Numbered from the stretch's first letter, positions 16,714 through 26,339 are shown. The stretch: DNA of 64,000 nt from Granulicella sp. (GCA_027365345.1 DAHXNO010000202.1:1-64000); one strand, 5' to 3'. Notes: generated from the letters alone by a model not told the origin. Numbers and translations: made by a program.

Positions 16714-19509
16714 ATGGGTCAGTCAAAGGCTTACAAGGGCAGCAGTGTTTCCGGCCCAGAGTTCAAGAGTCACCACAAGGATTTGCTCCCACCGGCCGCC
16801 AAGCTGCTGGGATGGGCGCTTCTCTTCTCTTCGCTGGCGTTGACGGCGCCTGCGCAAGATCAATCCCAGTCGAACTATCCCGGAGCCGATCAGACGGTCA
16901 CCAACCCTGACTGCACCGACCCACTCCAGGCAGGCACGGCGGAGTGCTCTGGGCAGAGCCAAGGGCAAGGAACGACTAGTCCGCAGGGTACCCCGGGCTT
17001 TGGACCGATGGGCGCCACGGGAATGACAGGCCCCTACTCGCCTCAGAATCCTACTGGAAACTATACGGATCTTGGACGGTTGCGCCAGGGGATGCCGGGG
17101 CAAGGCATGATCCTGCTCCCGCCCCAGCCGCTTACGGAGTTCCAGAAGTTCATTGCCTCCACCTCTGGCCAGGTGCTGCCCATCTACGGCGCAGACCTCT
17201 TCCGCCAGGTGCCCTCCACGTTTGCCCCGCTGAACATGACGCCGGTACCCTCCGATTATGTGATTGGCCCAGGGGATGAGCTGCGCATCCGCATCTGGGG
17301 GCAGGTAAACTCGCAGGCCAACGTGCAGGTTGACCGCGCTGGAGAGATTTACCTTCCCCAAGTAGGCCCGGTACGAGTTGCGGGCCTGCCGTACTCTGGC
17401 CTGACCACGCATCTGCGCCAAGCCATCGGAAGGGTCTACAAGAACTTTGATCTAACGGCGAACGTCGGGCAGATCCGCTCCATTCAGGTGTACGTAACCG
17501 GCCAGGCACGGCGCCCCGGAGTGTATACGGTCAGTTCGCTGAGCACGCTGGTAGACGCGCTGTTCGCGAGCGGCGGCCCTTCTGTGGAAGGGTCCATGCG
17601 GCACATTGAACTGCGCCGCGGCAGCAGGCTGGTAACCGATTTTGACCTCTATGGGCTTTTGGTGCACGGGGATAAATCCAAGGACGTCCCGCTGTTAGCG
17701 GGAGACGTGATCTTTATCCCGCCGGTGGGCCCGGAAGTGGCCATCACGGGGAGTGTGCGGAACCCGGCGATCTATGAACTGCTGGGGAGCCCTGGTGCAG
17801 AGGCGCGGGAGGGCTCCAGCGGGGAGCCGAAGAAAGGTGCTGTTTCGGATGATTTGGGCGAGCTGATCGCAGACGCGGGCGGAGTCTCTACCGTGGCGGC
17901 AGAGGCTCGAATCTCCGTGGAACGGATTGCGGACCATCATGACCGATACGCGATGGAGGTGGCCTACGACGCCAGCGGACTGAAGACAGTGCTGGCTGAC
18001 GGTGACCTGGTGCGGGTCTTCTCCATCCTGCCGGCGTATCAAAAGACAGTGATGCTGCGCGGCAATGTCGCCAATCCCGGACGCTTTGCCTGGCACGCGG
18101 GGATGCGGCTGAGCGATCTGATTCCGGATCAGCAGTCACTGATCACAAGAGATTATTGGTGGAAGCGCGCCCAGCTAGGCCTGCCCGGCCCGGAGTTTGA
18201 ACCCGTTCCGTCCCTCGCGTACCTTCGCCAGCCGACGGGGAATAGCCCCACCGCGCTGCGGATCCCCCAGCCAGGCACAACTCTTGCGGAATCGCAGCAG
18301 ATCCAAAATGGAATCCAGCAGGGTGGGTATGGGGCGAACCCAAATGGGCAACAACAGGGTCCGTACGGGCAACAGGGGCAGATGCAAGGCGAGTATGGGC
18401 AACAGGGCCAAAATGGGCAGCAGGGCCAGTACGGGCCCCAACTTTCGGCGCAGCAACGAGGCAATAGTGGCTCTTCTTTGGCCGAGCAGGAGATGAATGC
18501 TTCCGGACCTATGGTGCCGCCCTCGCAGCGCACGCAGGTTCGTCAGATTGCTCCTCCGATCGACTGGAGCTACGCTGTGATCCAGCGGCAGAACCCGCAT
18601 ACGCTCAAGACAGAGTTGATTCCCTTCGACCTGGGCAAGCTGGTGCTGGATCACGATAGCTCCCAGGATCTGGAGTTGCAAGCGGGAGATGTGGTCACCA
18701 TCTTTTCTCAGGCGGACGTCCGAGTGCCCATCGCGCAGCAGACCATGCTGGTGACGCTGAGCGGAGAGTTTGCGCACTCTGGGGTCTACTCCGTGGAGCC
18801 GGGTGAGACGCTGCGTCAACTGGTGGAGCAGGCCGGCGGCCTGACGAGCAATGCCTATCTGTACGGATCGGAGTTCACCCGCGAGTCCACCCGGGCGATG
18901 CAGCAGGCCCGCATTGATGAGTACGTGCAGAGCCTTAGCATGCAGATTCAGCGCAGCGCCATGGCTGCCGCGGCCTCGCCGGCGGCGGCGCAGAACCTTG
19001 CCGGGGCCACCGCTGCGCAAAGCAATGAAGCTAGCCTGATCGCCAACCTCCGCCAGATGCGGGCCACAGGACGCATTGTTTTAGACTTCCGCCACGATAG
19101 CCACGGCGTCGCCAGTATTCCCAACGTGGTGCTGCGAGATGGCGACCACTTTACCGTTCCGTCCGTACCAGCCACGGTGAATGTGGTTGGCTCCGTCAAT
19201 GATCAGAACTCCTTCCTGTACATCCCTGGGCACAGAGTGGGCGACTATCTTCAGATGGCCGGCGGTCTGAATGTCAACGCTGATCGCAAGCAGCAGTTCC
19301 TTATCCGCGCCGATGGCGAGGTGGTAGCCTACCTGGGCACGAAGGGGCTCTGGAGCGATAAGTTTGATGACATCAAGGTATATCCAGGCGATACGATCAT
19401 GGCTCCGGAGAAGACCTTCAAGCCATCTGCGCTCTACGGCTGGCTTGGCTACTCGCAGCTCTTCTCGAATTTAGCCCTGGGAGCTGCTATGCTCACATTC
19501 TTCCCCTAG
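16714..19509 (+). CDS. SLBB-domain polysaccharide export protein (Wza-like)
   Basis: A large exported protein of about 931 aa, expected to form or support the outer-membrane channel for exopolysaccharide. A hydrophobic leader (KLLGWALLFSSLALTAP, about residues 30-48) precedes a Poly_export domain (YVIGPGDELRIRIWGQVN, about 185-270). At least three SLBB-like repeats follow, with phrases such as VYVTGQARRPGVYTVSS, VMLRGNVANPGRFAW and VTLSGEFAHSGVYSVEPGE. A Gln/Gly-rich insert is encoded at about 18316-18441. The C-terminus ends in a hydrophobic segment. GGAG lies 3 nt before the chosen ATG; ATGs at 16609 and 16696 are in frame and possible. The Wzz-like gene follows after 465 bp. Confidence 0.85.
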   Translation: MGQSKAYKGSSVSGPEFKSHHKDLLPPAAKLLGWALLFSSLALTAPAQDQSQSNYPGADQTVTNPDCTDPLQAGTAECSGQSQGQGTTSPQGTPGFGPMGATGMTGPYSPQNPTGNYTDLGRLRQGMPGQGMILLPPQPLTEFQKFIASTSGQVLPIYGADLFRQVPSTFAPLNMTPVPSDYVIGPGDELRIRIWGQVNSQANVQVDRAGEIYLPQVGPVRVAGLPYSGLTTHLRQAIGRVYKNFDLTANVGQIRSIQVYVTGQARRPGVYTVSSLSTLVDALFASGGPSVEGSMRHIELRRGSRLVTDFDLYGLLVHGDKSKDVPLLAGDVIFIPPVGPEVAITGSVRNPAIYELLGSPGAEAREGSSGEPKKGAVSDDLGELIADAGGVSTVAAEARISVERIADHHDRYAMEVAYDASGLKTVLADGDLVRVFSILPAYQKTVMLRGNVANPGRFAWHAGMRLSDLIPDQQSLITRDYWWKRAQLGLPGPEFEPVPSLAYLRQPTGNSPTALRIPQPGTTLAESQQIQNGIQQGGYGANPNGQQQGPYGQQGQMQGEYGQQGQNGQQGQYGPQLSAQQRGNSGSSLAEQEMNASGPMVPPSQRTQVRQIAPPIDWSYAVIQRQNPHTLKTELIPFDLGKLVLDHDSSQDLELQAGDVVTIFSQADVRVPIAQQTMLVTLSGEFAHSGVYSVEPGETLRQLVEQAGGLTSNAYLYGSEFTRESTRAMQQARIDEYVQSLSMQIQRSAMAAAASPAAAQNLAGATAAQSNEASLIANLRQMRATGRIVLDFRHDSHGVASIPNVVLRDGDHFTVPSVPATVNVVGSVNDQNSFLYIPGHRVGDYLQMAGGLNVNADRKQQFLIRADGEVVAYLGTKGLWSDKFDDIKVYPGDTIMAPEKTFKPSALYGWLGYSQLFSNLALGAAMLTFFP
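18316..18441 (+). repeat. Gln/Gly-rich repetitive tract inside the SLBB gene
   Basis: The DNA contains many imperfect copies of a unit like GGGCAACAGGGCCA, coding for runs such as GQQGQ and YGQQGQ. It interrupts the protein between SLBB repeats and could change length by slippage. Confidence 0.8.
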
Positions 19510-19974
19510 TCTTGCAGGCTGGGGGACGGCAGCATCCTGATTCGTTTGCTGTGGACCTGGCCCGGTCCTGGCATGGAGCCAGCCTGGATGGTTTGGAGAG
19601 CCGTCTCCCGCTACCTTTGCGGCCACAGGAGGCGTAGAGAGATGCTTCCAGTCCACGCCAGCAGAGATGCCCTTGGTGGACGACGCGCATGAAGGGCCGG
19701 GCATCGCATTCCACATACGCCGCAGCGCCTTCGCTTAGCTATCCCGAACCCAATATGTTATTTCGTTGCAGTTCTTTACAATATGATCAGGATGGCGAAG
19801 AGAGTGAAGAACTCGCATTATCCCCAGACCGCAATCCTCTACTCTCCTTTGCCCGCGCCCCAACCAGCATCCCTGAACCAAGCTGAACCCAGAAGGGACT
19901 CTGGGAAAACGTTCCAGAGTCTCCTACACTAAGACTAGCTGCCACGGCGCCGAGGCGCAGGGCGCAGGAAACCG
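19510..19974. other. Intergenic region before the Wzz-like gene, with a perfect inverted repeat
   Basis: This 465-bp stretch has no convincing ORF. It contains GACTCTGG (19897-19904) and CCAGAGTC (19914-19921), a perfect 8-bp inverted repeat with a 9-nt centre. A -10-like TACACT follows at 19925-19930, which would give a leader of about 40 nt for the Wzz-like gene. The repeat could be an operator or a hairpin in the promoter region. Confidence 0.5.
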
Positions 19975-21276
19975 ATGACCTTGAAGTCCTCTCCTTCGAT
20001 AGAGAATACCCTGGACGAAGTTCCACCAGCGGCAACGAGCGCGGCAGCGGTCCCGGCAGCGGTCCCGGCAGCGGATGATGAGATCTCTCTGCTCGACCTG
20101 CTGATTGTGCTTGCCGAGCGCAAGCGCACCGTCCTGTGGACTACTGGGACGTTTGCCGTGCTTGCGATTGTGGTCTCTCTTCTATTGCCTGTAAAGTACA
20201 CCGCGACCACTACCCTGCTTCCGCCGGCGAGCAGCAATTCCGTGTCTTCCATGCTGGCCTCGCAGCTAGGCAATCTGGGCGGGATGGCGGCTATGGCGGG
20301 TGGAGGCCTGAGCCTGAAGAATCCCAATGACCGTTACGTATCCATGCTGCGAAGCCAAACGGTGGAAGACTTGATGGTGAAGCGGTACGGTCTGATGAAG
20401 GAGTACCACGCGCACTACCTTTCGAATGCCCGGAAGGACTTTGAAGCCCATGCCACTGTGGACGGCGACGGCAAGGATGGACTGATCCACATTTCGATAG
20501 AAGACCACGACCCTCGTAAGGCAGCCGAGATGGCGAACGGCTATGTGGATGCCTACCGCTATCTTTCTCAGCATCTGGCTATCTCCGAGGCATCGCAGCG
20601 CCGGCTTTTCTTCCAGCAGGAGCTCCAGGACGCCAAGAATAACCTGGCCGATGCGGAGGTGGCGCTGGAGCAGACCGAGCTGAAGACGGGAATCATCCAG
20701 CCGGACAGCGAAGAACGGGCTTTGATTCAGTCTGCGGCGACCCTGCGAGCGCAGATCACGGCGCTCGATGTGCAGATTCAGGGGATGCAAACCTATGCCA
20801 CCGGGGAGAACGCGCAGTTGATCCAGGCCCAGCAGGAGCTCGCTGGCCTGCAAGCCGAGCTAGCGAAATTGGGCGGCTCCAGCGAGGCGATGGGGGGCGG
20901 AGCTGAAGATGCATTTCTGCTGCCCAAGGGGGTGATCCCCAAGGACGAGATGGAGTACATCCGCAGGCTGCGGGACGTTAAGTACGATGAGACGATCTTC
21001 GACATTCTGGCCAAGCAGTTTGAGATGGCGAAACTGGATGAGGCAAAAGAGGGCGCTCTGATCCAGGTGATAGACCCAGCGGTGATCCCGGATCGGAGGT
21101 CGTTTCCAAAGCGAGGCCTCATCGTCATCGTGTCCACGGTACTCGGACTCTTCTTTGGGATCTTTCTGGCATTGTTCCAGGCTGCCATGCAGCGGCTTCG
21201 CGAGGATCCGGAGACTGGGGTCAAGCTGAGCTTACTTCGGCGGGCGCTGTCCGTGAGATCGGCGGCGGCTTCGTAA
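19975..21276 (+). CDS. Wzz/GNVR-type polysaccharide chain-length determinant
   Basis: An inner-membrane protein of 433 aa with one transmembrane helix near each end (about residues 53-73 and 383-403) and a large periplasmic part between them, rich in coiled coil (about 205-320). The Wzz domain begins around EISLLDLLIVLAERKRTV. The C-terminal segment with DPAVIPDRRSFPKRGLIVIV is the usual GNVR/Wzz exit into the second helix. No tyrosine-kinase domain is fused. It probably controls polysaccharide chain length together with the upstream SLBB exporter. AGGAA lies 5 nt before the ATG. Confidence 0.88.
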   Translation: MTLKSSPSIENTLDEVPPAATSAAAVPAAVPAADDEISLLDLLIVLAERKRTVLWTTGTFAVLAIVVSLLLPVKYTATTTLLPPASSNSVSSMLASQLGNLGGMAAMAGGGLSLKNPNDRYVSMLRSQTVEDLMVKRYGLMKEYHAHYLSNARKDFEAHATVDGDGKDGLIHISIEDHDPRKAAEMANGYVDAYRYLSQHLAISEASQRRLFFQQELQDAKNNLADAEVALEQTELKTGIIQPDSEERALIQSAATLRAQITALDVQIQGMQTYATGENAQLIQAQQELAGLQAELAKLGGSSEAMGGGAEDAFLLPKGVIPKDEMEYIRRLRDVKYDETIFDILAKQFEMAKLDEAKEGALIQVIDPAVIPDRRSFPKRGLIVIVSTVLGLFFGIFLALFQAAMQRLREDPETGVKLSLLRRALSVRSAAAS

Positions 21277-21328
21277 TCCGTGGAAACTCGACCACCGCGC
21301 GAAAGAATAGCGCGCCAGCGAAGGAGTG

Positions 21329-21554
21329 ATGCCGGCGCCGAAGCCGCCCGAGATCGTTAGCGGCGGCATCGCCTTCCCTGGCGGTCGGCAACGAGATCGT
21401 CTTCACAGCCGAAGGGGAGAACGGACAGGTGCGCGTTTACAGCATTTTCCCCGTTGATGGGCATCCAAAAGCGATTGTGCAGTGGCGTTTTCATTGGGGG
21501 AAAACGCCCATCAATCTCAATTTGCCGGACTACACCTACGGGGAAATGCTCTAG
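21329..21554 (+). pseudogene. Small frameshifted ORF, unknown product
   Basis: AAGGAG lies 2 nt before an ATG at 21329, whose frame codes MPAPKPPEIVSGGIAFPGG. That frame continues only to a stop near 21460. From about 21384 another frame gives a protein-like sequence to a TAG at 21552-21554, beginning VGNEIVFTAEGENGQVRVYS and ending LPDYTYGEML. Joining them needs one base skipped around 21383. It may be a decayed gene, a sequencing error or a real frameshift. I do not recognise the product. Confidence 0.4.
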
Positions 21555-22453
21555 GTCGCGGTCTGGATGCGCTTGGACACCTTTGGCAGGGATTCCGAGA
21601 CGACCGTCCCATTGCGCCGGGTGAGGATCATCATGGCCACGCCACAGAGCATGCTTCCGAAAGCGGCCACCTGAGCGTTACTGAGGGTGTGGTGAAGGTA
21701 GAGTTTGGGGTTGATGCGGACGAACTCTACCAGGAAGCGGCCGATGCCGCTCAGGAGAAGGTACTCGCCGGTGAGGAAACCAAGGGGGACGGACTTGCTT
21801 GCCGAGCCGCGTCTCCACAGCCACCAGGCCAGCGCCAGGGAGAAGAGCAGTTCGTAGATGGGAGTGGGCTGCACCGCAGCGGTGGGAGGGTTGGGGAGAA
21901 CCAGAGCCCGGGTGTACCGGGTGAGGCCGTTCGCCATATGGACGCCCCAGGGCAGCGTGGTGTTGATGCCGTAGTCTCCATCGCCGGAGAGCAGGCAGCC
22001 GAGACGGCCGACGCCGTAACCGATGGCCGCCGCGGGGGCGGCAAAGTCCATCATGCGGAGCGCGGCGCGGCCGCCGGTGAGGCCGTTGGGCTTGGAGAGT
22101 ACGCCCTGGTACATGAGCATAGCGACGGCTGCGAGCAGCCCGCCGTACCAGGCAAAGCCGGCTTGGAACCAGTGCAGAAAGTTGAACAGCACCTGAGTGG
22201 GATGATGCAGGCCGGGGGCAAGGATGTCGCGCCAGGCGCCGATGAGATCGGGAATGTTCTGCAACTCGTGCCAAAGCTTGGCGCCGATGATTCCGAACAG
22301 CACCACCATGGTGACGATGTTGATCGCGTCCGCGTCCGCTCCGTTGCGTTCGAAGTTCTTGTGGAGCACAAAGACGCCGGAAACTGCTGCTAGCCAAAGC
22401 ATCAGGCCAAAGGTTCCAATATGAGCAAAACCGAGGTTTATATAGGGATACAT
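21551..22453 (-). CDS. lgt: Prolipoprotein diacylglyceryl transferase
   Basis: Integral membrane enzyme that moves diacylglycerol from phosphatidylglycerol to the lipobox cysteine of prolipoproteins. The 300-aa protein starts MYPYINLGFAHIGTFGLML and has about seven hydrophobic helices. The Lgt signature is visible as GYGVGRLGCLLSGDGDYG, followed later by QPTPIYELLFSL, the counterpart of the HPTQLYE motif. The start was chosen for its family N-terminus; the frame upstream is not conserved-looking. No Shine-Dalgarno sequence is present, and TATACT lies 9 nt upstream of the ATG. The gene ends within the end of the small frameshifted ORF on the other strand. Confidence 0.95.
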   Translation of the reverse strand: MYPYINLGFAHIGTFGLMLWLAAVSGVFVLHKNFERNGADADAINIVTMVVLFGIIGAKLWHELQNIPDLIGAWRDILAPGLHHPTQVLFNFLHWFQAGFAWYGGLLAAVAMLMYQGVLSKPNGLTGGRAALRMMDFAAPAAAIGYGVGRLGCLLSGDGDYGINTTLPWGVHMANGLTRYTRALVLPNPPTAAVQPTPIYELLFSLALAWWLWRRGSASKSVPLGFLTGEYLLLSGIGRFLVEFVRINPKLYLHHTLSNAQVAAFGSMLCGVAMMILTRRNGTVVSESLPKVSKRIQTAT

Positions 22454-22462
22454 GCAGATTCC

Positions 22463-22468
22463 AGTATA
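22463..22468 (-). promoter_or_regulatory. -10 box TATACT just upstream of lgt
   Basis: On the minus strand TATACT ends 9 nt before the lgt ATG. No Shine-Dalgarno sequence is present, in line with a leaderless or very short-leader mRNA. Confidence 0.45.
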
Positions 22469-22660
22469 GCGGCGGTCATGCGCTCTCGACGCAAAGTTTA
22501 CGGAAGCCGTCATGGCGCCGGCGTTTCCACCAGACGGTCCGTTCGCTGAGGACTTACACAGCACGCCGGCCGCAGCTACCAATCGCAAACCAACAGCAAG
22601 GCGGCAGGCTTCGCCTGGAGCGCGCTGCGCGGACGCGGGATGGTTCTTGCGGAGCGATCT

Positions 22661-23671
22661 CTATGGCGCGACTGGCTCCCATTGACCGGAATTCGCGGAG
22701 CGGAAGATAGCTTCAATGACGGCCATGTTGGCGATGGAGTCTTCGAGCGGGACCGGAACCTCAGTATTCTCCAAGACAGCGCGGGCAAAGGCGTCGCCTT
22801 GCAGCGTGTACTGGTCAGCGGTGGGAACGGTCTCCGTGGTGATGCCAGCGTAGTCGAGGCCGCCGGTGGCGTCAAGGAACAGGCGCGTGGGACGGTCGTT
22901 CGGCGCGTTGAAGGGGATCTCTATCTCGATGCGGCCGCGAGCGCCGAAGAAGTGCACGCGCTGGTAGGGAATCATCTGCGTGCCACAGGTGAAGATGGCC
23001 TGGCCGGAGGGAAACTCCAGGATGGCGGAGGCGAGCCGGTCGGTGTGCATCCGGGCGTCGCGTTCCAGCAGCGCCACCACGCGTTGCGGCTCCTGCTGAA
23101 AGGCAAAGCGCGCAGCCTGGATGCAGTAGCATCCGATGTCGTAGATGCCGCCGCCGCCCGTCTCCGTGCGGTTGCGGATGTTGGAGGGATCGGCATTGAA
23201 GTAGCTGAAGTGCGCATTGACGGCTTGCAACGGCCCGATACGGCCCTCGCGGACAAGTTCCCGCAGGCGCAGCCACTGGCGGGCGCTGCGGATCATGAAG
23301 GCCTCGCAGATCTTTACGCCGGTACGGACGCGAACTTCGAGCAGGGTTTTGGCCTCGGCCACGGTGAGGCTGATGGGCTTTTCGCATAGCACATGCTTGC
23401 CCGCTTCTGCGGCCATCACGGTTAGCGGAACGTGCAGTTGATTGGGCAGCGGGTTGTAGATGGCGTCGATGTTGGGGTCGGCCAGAAGCTCTTCATAAGA
23501 GCCGTATGCGGCGGGAATGCCTAAGTTGCCGGCTGCCTCCCGCGCCTTGGCGAGATCGCGGGAGGCGATGGCGGCGACGATGGTGAACTCGCCCTGCTGC
23601 ATGGCGGGGATGACCTTGGTTATGCCGATTTTGGCCGTGCTGAGAATGCCGAAGCGAAGCTTTCTTGACAT
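22661..23671 (-). CDS. Gfo/Idh/MocA-family NAD(P)-dependent oxidoreductase
   Basis: A 336-aa protein with an N-terminal Rossmann fold (FGILSTAKIG, then VVAAIASRDLAKA) and the family's catalytic-lysine motif in AGKHVLCEKPISL. The C-terminal domain has the GGGIYDIGCYCI segment. This resembles sugar or polyol dehydrogenases and anhydrofructose-type reductases, but the substrate cannot be assigned. The ATG at 23671 gives the family start MSRKLRFGIL; the longer frame is not conserved-looking. There is no Shine-Dalgarno sequence, and TATCAT lies 6 nt upstream. Confidence 0.9.
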   Translation of the reverse strand: MSRKLRFGILSTAKIGITKVIPAMQQGEFTIVAAIASRDLAKAREAAGNLGIPAAYGSYEELLADPNIDAIYNPLPNQLHVPLTVMAAEAGKHVLCEKPISLTVAEAKTLLEVRVRTGVKICEAFMIRSARQWLRLRELVREGRIGPLQAVNAHFSYFNADPSNIRNRTETGGGGIYDIGCYCIQAARFAFQQEPQRVVALLERDARMHTDRLASAILEFPSGQAIFTCGTQMIPYQRVHFFGARGRIEIEIPFNAPNDRPTRLFLDATGGLDYAGITTETVPTADQYTLQGDAFARAVLENTEVPVPLEDSIANMAVIEAIFRSANSGQWEPVAP

Positions 23672-24084
23672 AGGAGCATGATACCGCCGTGCTCGATGGC
23701 AAGGGGGGCGCAGGCTTGGCATGAGGGCAACATCGCGCCAGGCCGCAGCGGCAGATTGGTGGAGTGAGCTAGTTTTGGTGGAGCTAATTTTGTTTTGGGC
23801 GATTTCGCTCGCTCCGGTTGGCGCTTGATTCAGCACGCCAGGCAGTCACCGTGCGGGCTTGATGGAGGCTGAAGCCGTCCTGGAGCAGCGAAGAGAGGCA
23901 ACAACCGAATAGCGAACGGCTCTGGCATGCTGTGCCTCCTCGTCAGCGGGATAGGAGGCGCTGCGGAGCGAAGGCGCAGCAGCTTATTTTCTGGAGAATG
24001 CGGCCTGCCGATGTCTTTGCAAACTATGGCGGCAAAGGAAGATCGCTCTATCCAACCAACAGCAGGTTCAGTTATCCTGCTGGT
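23672..24084. promoter_or_regulatory. Divergent promoter region between the Gfo/Idh gene and pgk
   Basis: A 413-bp region with a -10-like box close to each start: TATCAT at 23678-23683 (minus, 6 nt before the Gfo/Idh ATG) and TATCCT at 24073-24078 (plus, 6 nt before the pgk ATG). No other gene is evident. Confidence 0.5.
24073..24078 (+). promoter_or_regulatory. -10 box TATCCT just upstream of pgk
   Basis: The hexamer ends 6 nt before the pgk ATG, so transcription should begin at the start codon. No clear -35 box is visible. Confidence 0.45.
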
Positions 24085-25305
24085 ATGGCCAAGCTTTCGA
24101 TTCGCGACCTCGATCTTACCGGCAAACGTGTCCTGATTCGTGTTGACTTCAATGTGCCGCTTACCAAAGAAGGCTCGATTACGGATGACACACGCATCCG
24201 TGAGACGATCCCGACGATTGAGTACGCCTTGCGGCGCAAGGCCAAGGTGATTCTGGCGTCGCACCTGGGAAGGCCCAAAGGCAAGAAGGTGGATTCGATG
24301 AGTCTGCGCCCGGTGGTGGCGCGGCTGCGGACGTTGCTGGATGGAGTGCTGGATTCCGATGAGAATGTGGCGTTTGCTCCTGACTGCGCGGGGTCTGTGG
24401 CGGAGGAGATGGCCAATCACCTTGAGCCGGGACAGACGTTGTTGCTGGAGAATCTGCGTTTTCACCCTGAAGAAGAGGCCAACGATCCGAAGTTTGCCAA
24501 ACAGCTTGCCGCGTTGTGCGATGTGTATGTGAATGACGCCTTTGGATCCGCCCATCGGGCCCACGCTTCCACCGAGGGGATCACGCACTTTGTGGCGCAG
24601 TCCGCCGCCGGCCTGTTGATGGAGAAAGAGCTGACCTACCTGGGCAAGGCGATGAGCGAGCCGTTCCGTCCCTTTGTCGCGATCATCGGAGGCGCCAAGG
24701 TTTCCGACAAGATTGAAGTGATCAATGCCCTTCTGGATCGAGTGGATGCCCTGCTGATTGGGGGGGGAATGGCCTACACGTTCCTGAATGCAAAGGGACA
24801 GACGACGGGCAAATCGCTGGTGGAGTTGGACAAGGTGGGTGTGGCGAAGGCTGCCATGGAGAAGGCCGCGGCACGAGGCGTGAAGTTTCTGCTGCCCGTG
24901 GACCATGTGCTGGCCGACAAATTTGTCACCGACGCACGAACCATGGTGTTCTCCGGCGACGCGCCCTTCCCGCCGGATTGGATGGCGCTGGATATTGGAC
25001 CGGCAACGGTCAATCTCTTCTCCAAAGAGATTCGCGAGGCAGCCACGGTGGTGTGGAACGGACCGATGGGCGTAGCGGAGTTTCCCGCCTTCGCCAAGGG
25101 CACGCAGGCGATCGCCAAGGCATTGGCTCTCAACGAGGACGCGATTACGATTGTGGGCGGCGGAGACTCCGTGGCGGCGCTGCATCAGTCCGGGGTTGCG
25201 GGCAAGATTACACACATCTCCACGGGAGGGGGCGCAAGCCTGGAGTTTCTGGAGGGCAAGACCCTACCCGGAGTGGCCGCGCTGACGGAAAAGCAAGAGA
25301 ACTAA
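24085..25305 (+). CDS. pgk: Phosphoglycerate kinase
   Basis: Glycolytic kinase that makes ATP from 1,3-bisphosphoglycerate and ADP. The 406-aa protein starts [21 protein letters not shown], with the RVDFNVP signature near residue 20, the substrate-binding SHLGRPKG segment, and the C-terminal nucleotide-binding GGGDSVAAL. Its length is normal for the family. A longer frame upstream has no family similarity. No Shine-Dalgarno sequence is present; TATCCT ends 6 nt before the ATG. tpiA follows after 227 bp on the same strand. Confidence 0.98.
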   Translation: MAKLSIRDLDLTGKRVLIRVDFNVPLTKEGSITDDTRIRETIPTIEYALRRKAKVILASHLGRPKGKKVDSMSLRPVVARLRTLLDGVLDSDENVAFAPDCAGSVAEEMANHLEPGQTLLLENLRFHPEEEANDPKFAKQLAALCDVYVNDAFGSAHRAHASTEGITHFVAQSAAGLLMEKELTYLGKAMSEPFRPFVAIIGGAKVSDKIEVINALLDRVDALLIGGGMAYTFLNAKGQTTGKSLVELDKVGVAKAAMEKAAARGVKFLLPVDHVLADKFVTDARTMVFSGDAPFPPDWMALDIGPATVNLFSKEIREAATVVWNGPMGVAEFPAFAKGTQAIAKALALNEDAITIVGGGDSVAALHQSGVAGKITHISTGGGASLEFLEGKTLPGVAALTEKQEN

Positions 25306-25532
25306 GACAAGCAAGCATAGCCAGGATGCGCCATCGGTTCGCATTGTCCGTCAACAGCCGTGATAGACGATCCGCGCTCTTCCCCACAGCCTTTACGACG
25401 GTTTCAAGGCGTGCCGCCGAAGCAGGATTCCAGCCACATCCGCAATTGAAAAACGCCTGAGCAAGATCAGGCAGGTTTGACGCCAGCTCCGGGAGATCCG
25501 GGCGAGCGTTACCAGAAAGAATGAGGAGAAAC

Positions 25533-26285
25533 ATGCGTAAGCCCGTCATTGCCGGTAATTGGAAGATGTATAAGACCCCCAAGGAGTCGCTTGCCTTTGT
25601 GGATGAATTTCTCCCGTTGGTGAAGGGGCATGACCGGGATGAGATCCTGCTGTTCCCTACCCTGACCTCTTTGGAGCGCGTGTTGGACGCCACGGCAGGG
25701 ACCAATGTACACGCTGGGGCGCAGACGATGCACTGGCTGAATGAGGGAGCCTATACCGGGCAGACATCGCCGACGATGCTGCTTTCAATTGGGTGTCGGC
25801 AGGTGCTCCTGGGACACTCCGAGCAGCGGTTGTACTTGAACGAGACCTTTGAGCGCGTGAACCTGAAGTTGAAGGCCGCTATCAGCCATGGGATTGCGCC
25901 GATGGTTTGTTTTGGCGAGTTGCTGACCGAGCGCGAACAGATGCAGACCGAAGAGGTGTTACGTACCCAGGTGCGAACGGCGCTGCATAATATCTCCGCG
26001 AGCGAGGCACAGAGGCTGGCGATCGCCTACGAGCCGATCTGGGCGATCGGAACCGGGATTACGGCCAGCCCGGAAATGGCGAACGAGGCGCATGAGATCA
26101 TTCGTCAGGAGCTGGCACACTGTTGCGGCGCGGAGACCGCGCAGAATACGCGCATCCTGTATGGCGGCTCGGTAAAGCCAGACAACATCAGCGAGTTGAT
26201 GGCCCAGGAACAGATTGATGGCGCTCTGGTGGGCGGCGCGAGCCTGGTTGCCGAGACGTTTGCCAAGATTGTGCAGTACAAGTAG
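25533..26285 (+). CDS. tpiA: Triosephosphate isomerase
   Basis: Interconverts dihydroxyacetone phosphate and glyceraldehyde 3-phosphate. The 250-aa protein shows all active-site residues: Lys11 in NWKMYK, His95 in LLGHSEQR and Glu167 in AYEPIWAIGTG, with the phosphate-binding loop GGSVKPDN near the end. AGGAG lies 5 nt before the ATG at 25533; an in-frame ATG at 25521 is less likely. It sits behind pgk, a common arrangement in glycolytic clusters. Confidence 0.98.
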   Translation: MRKPVIAGNWKMYKTPKESLAFVDEFLPLVKGHDRDEILLFPTLTSLERVLDATAGTNVHAGAQTMHWLNEGAYTGQTSPTMLLSIGCRQVLLGHSEQRLYLNETFERVNLKLKAAISHGIAPMVCFGELLTEREQMQTEEVLRTQVRTALHNISASEAQRLAIAYEPIWAIGTGITASPEMANEAHEIIRQELAHCCGAETAQNTRILYGGSVKPDNISELMAQEQIDGALVGGASLVAETFAKIVQYK

Positions 26286-26339
26286 AAGGAGAAGGAGAAG
26301 GCGCGGAAAAGCTGAGACGCTGAGCCCAGCGGCATGCGC

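Noticed and set aside
15331-19958. GGCGCCGAGGCGC present at 15331 and again at 19946
   Set aside because: Only two copies of a short GC-rich palindrome were seen; not enough to claim a repeat family.
23830-25215. A 461-codon open frame on the minus strand
   Set aside because: It is antisense to pgk, whose family motifs are unmistakable.
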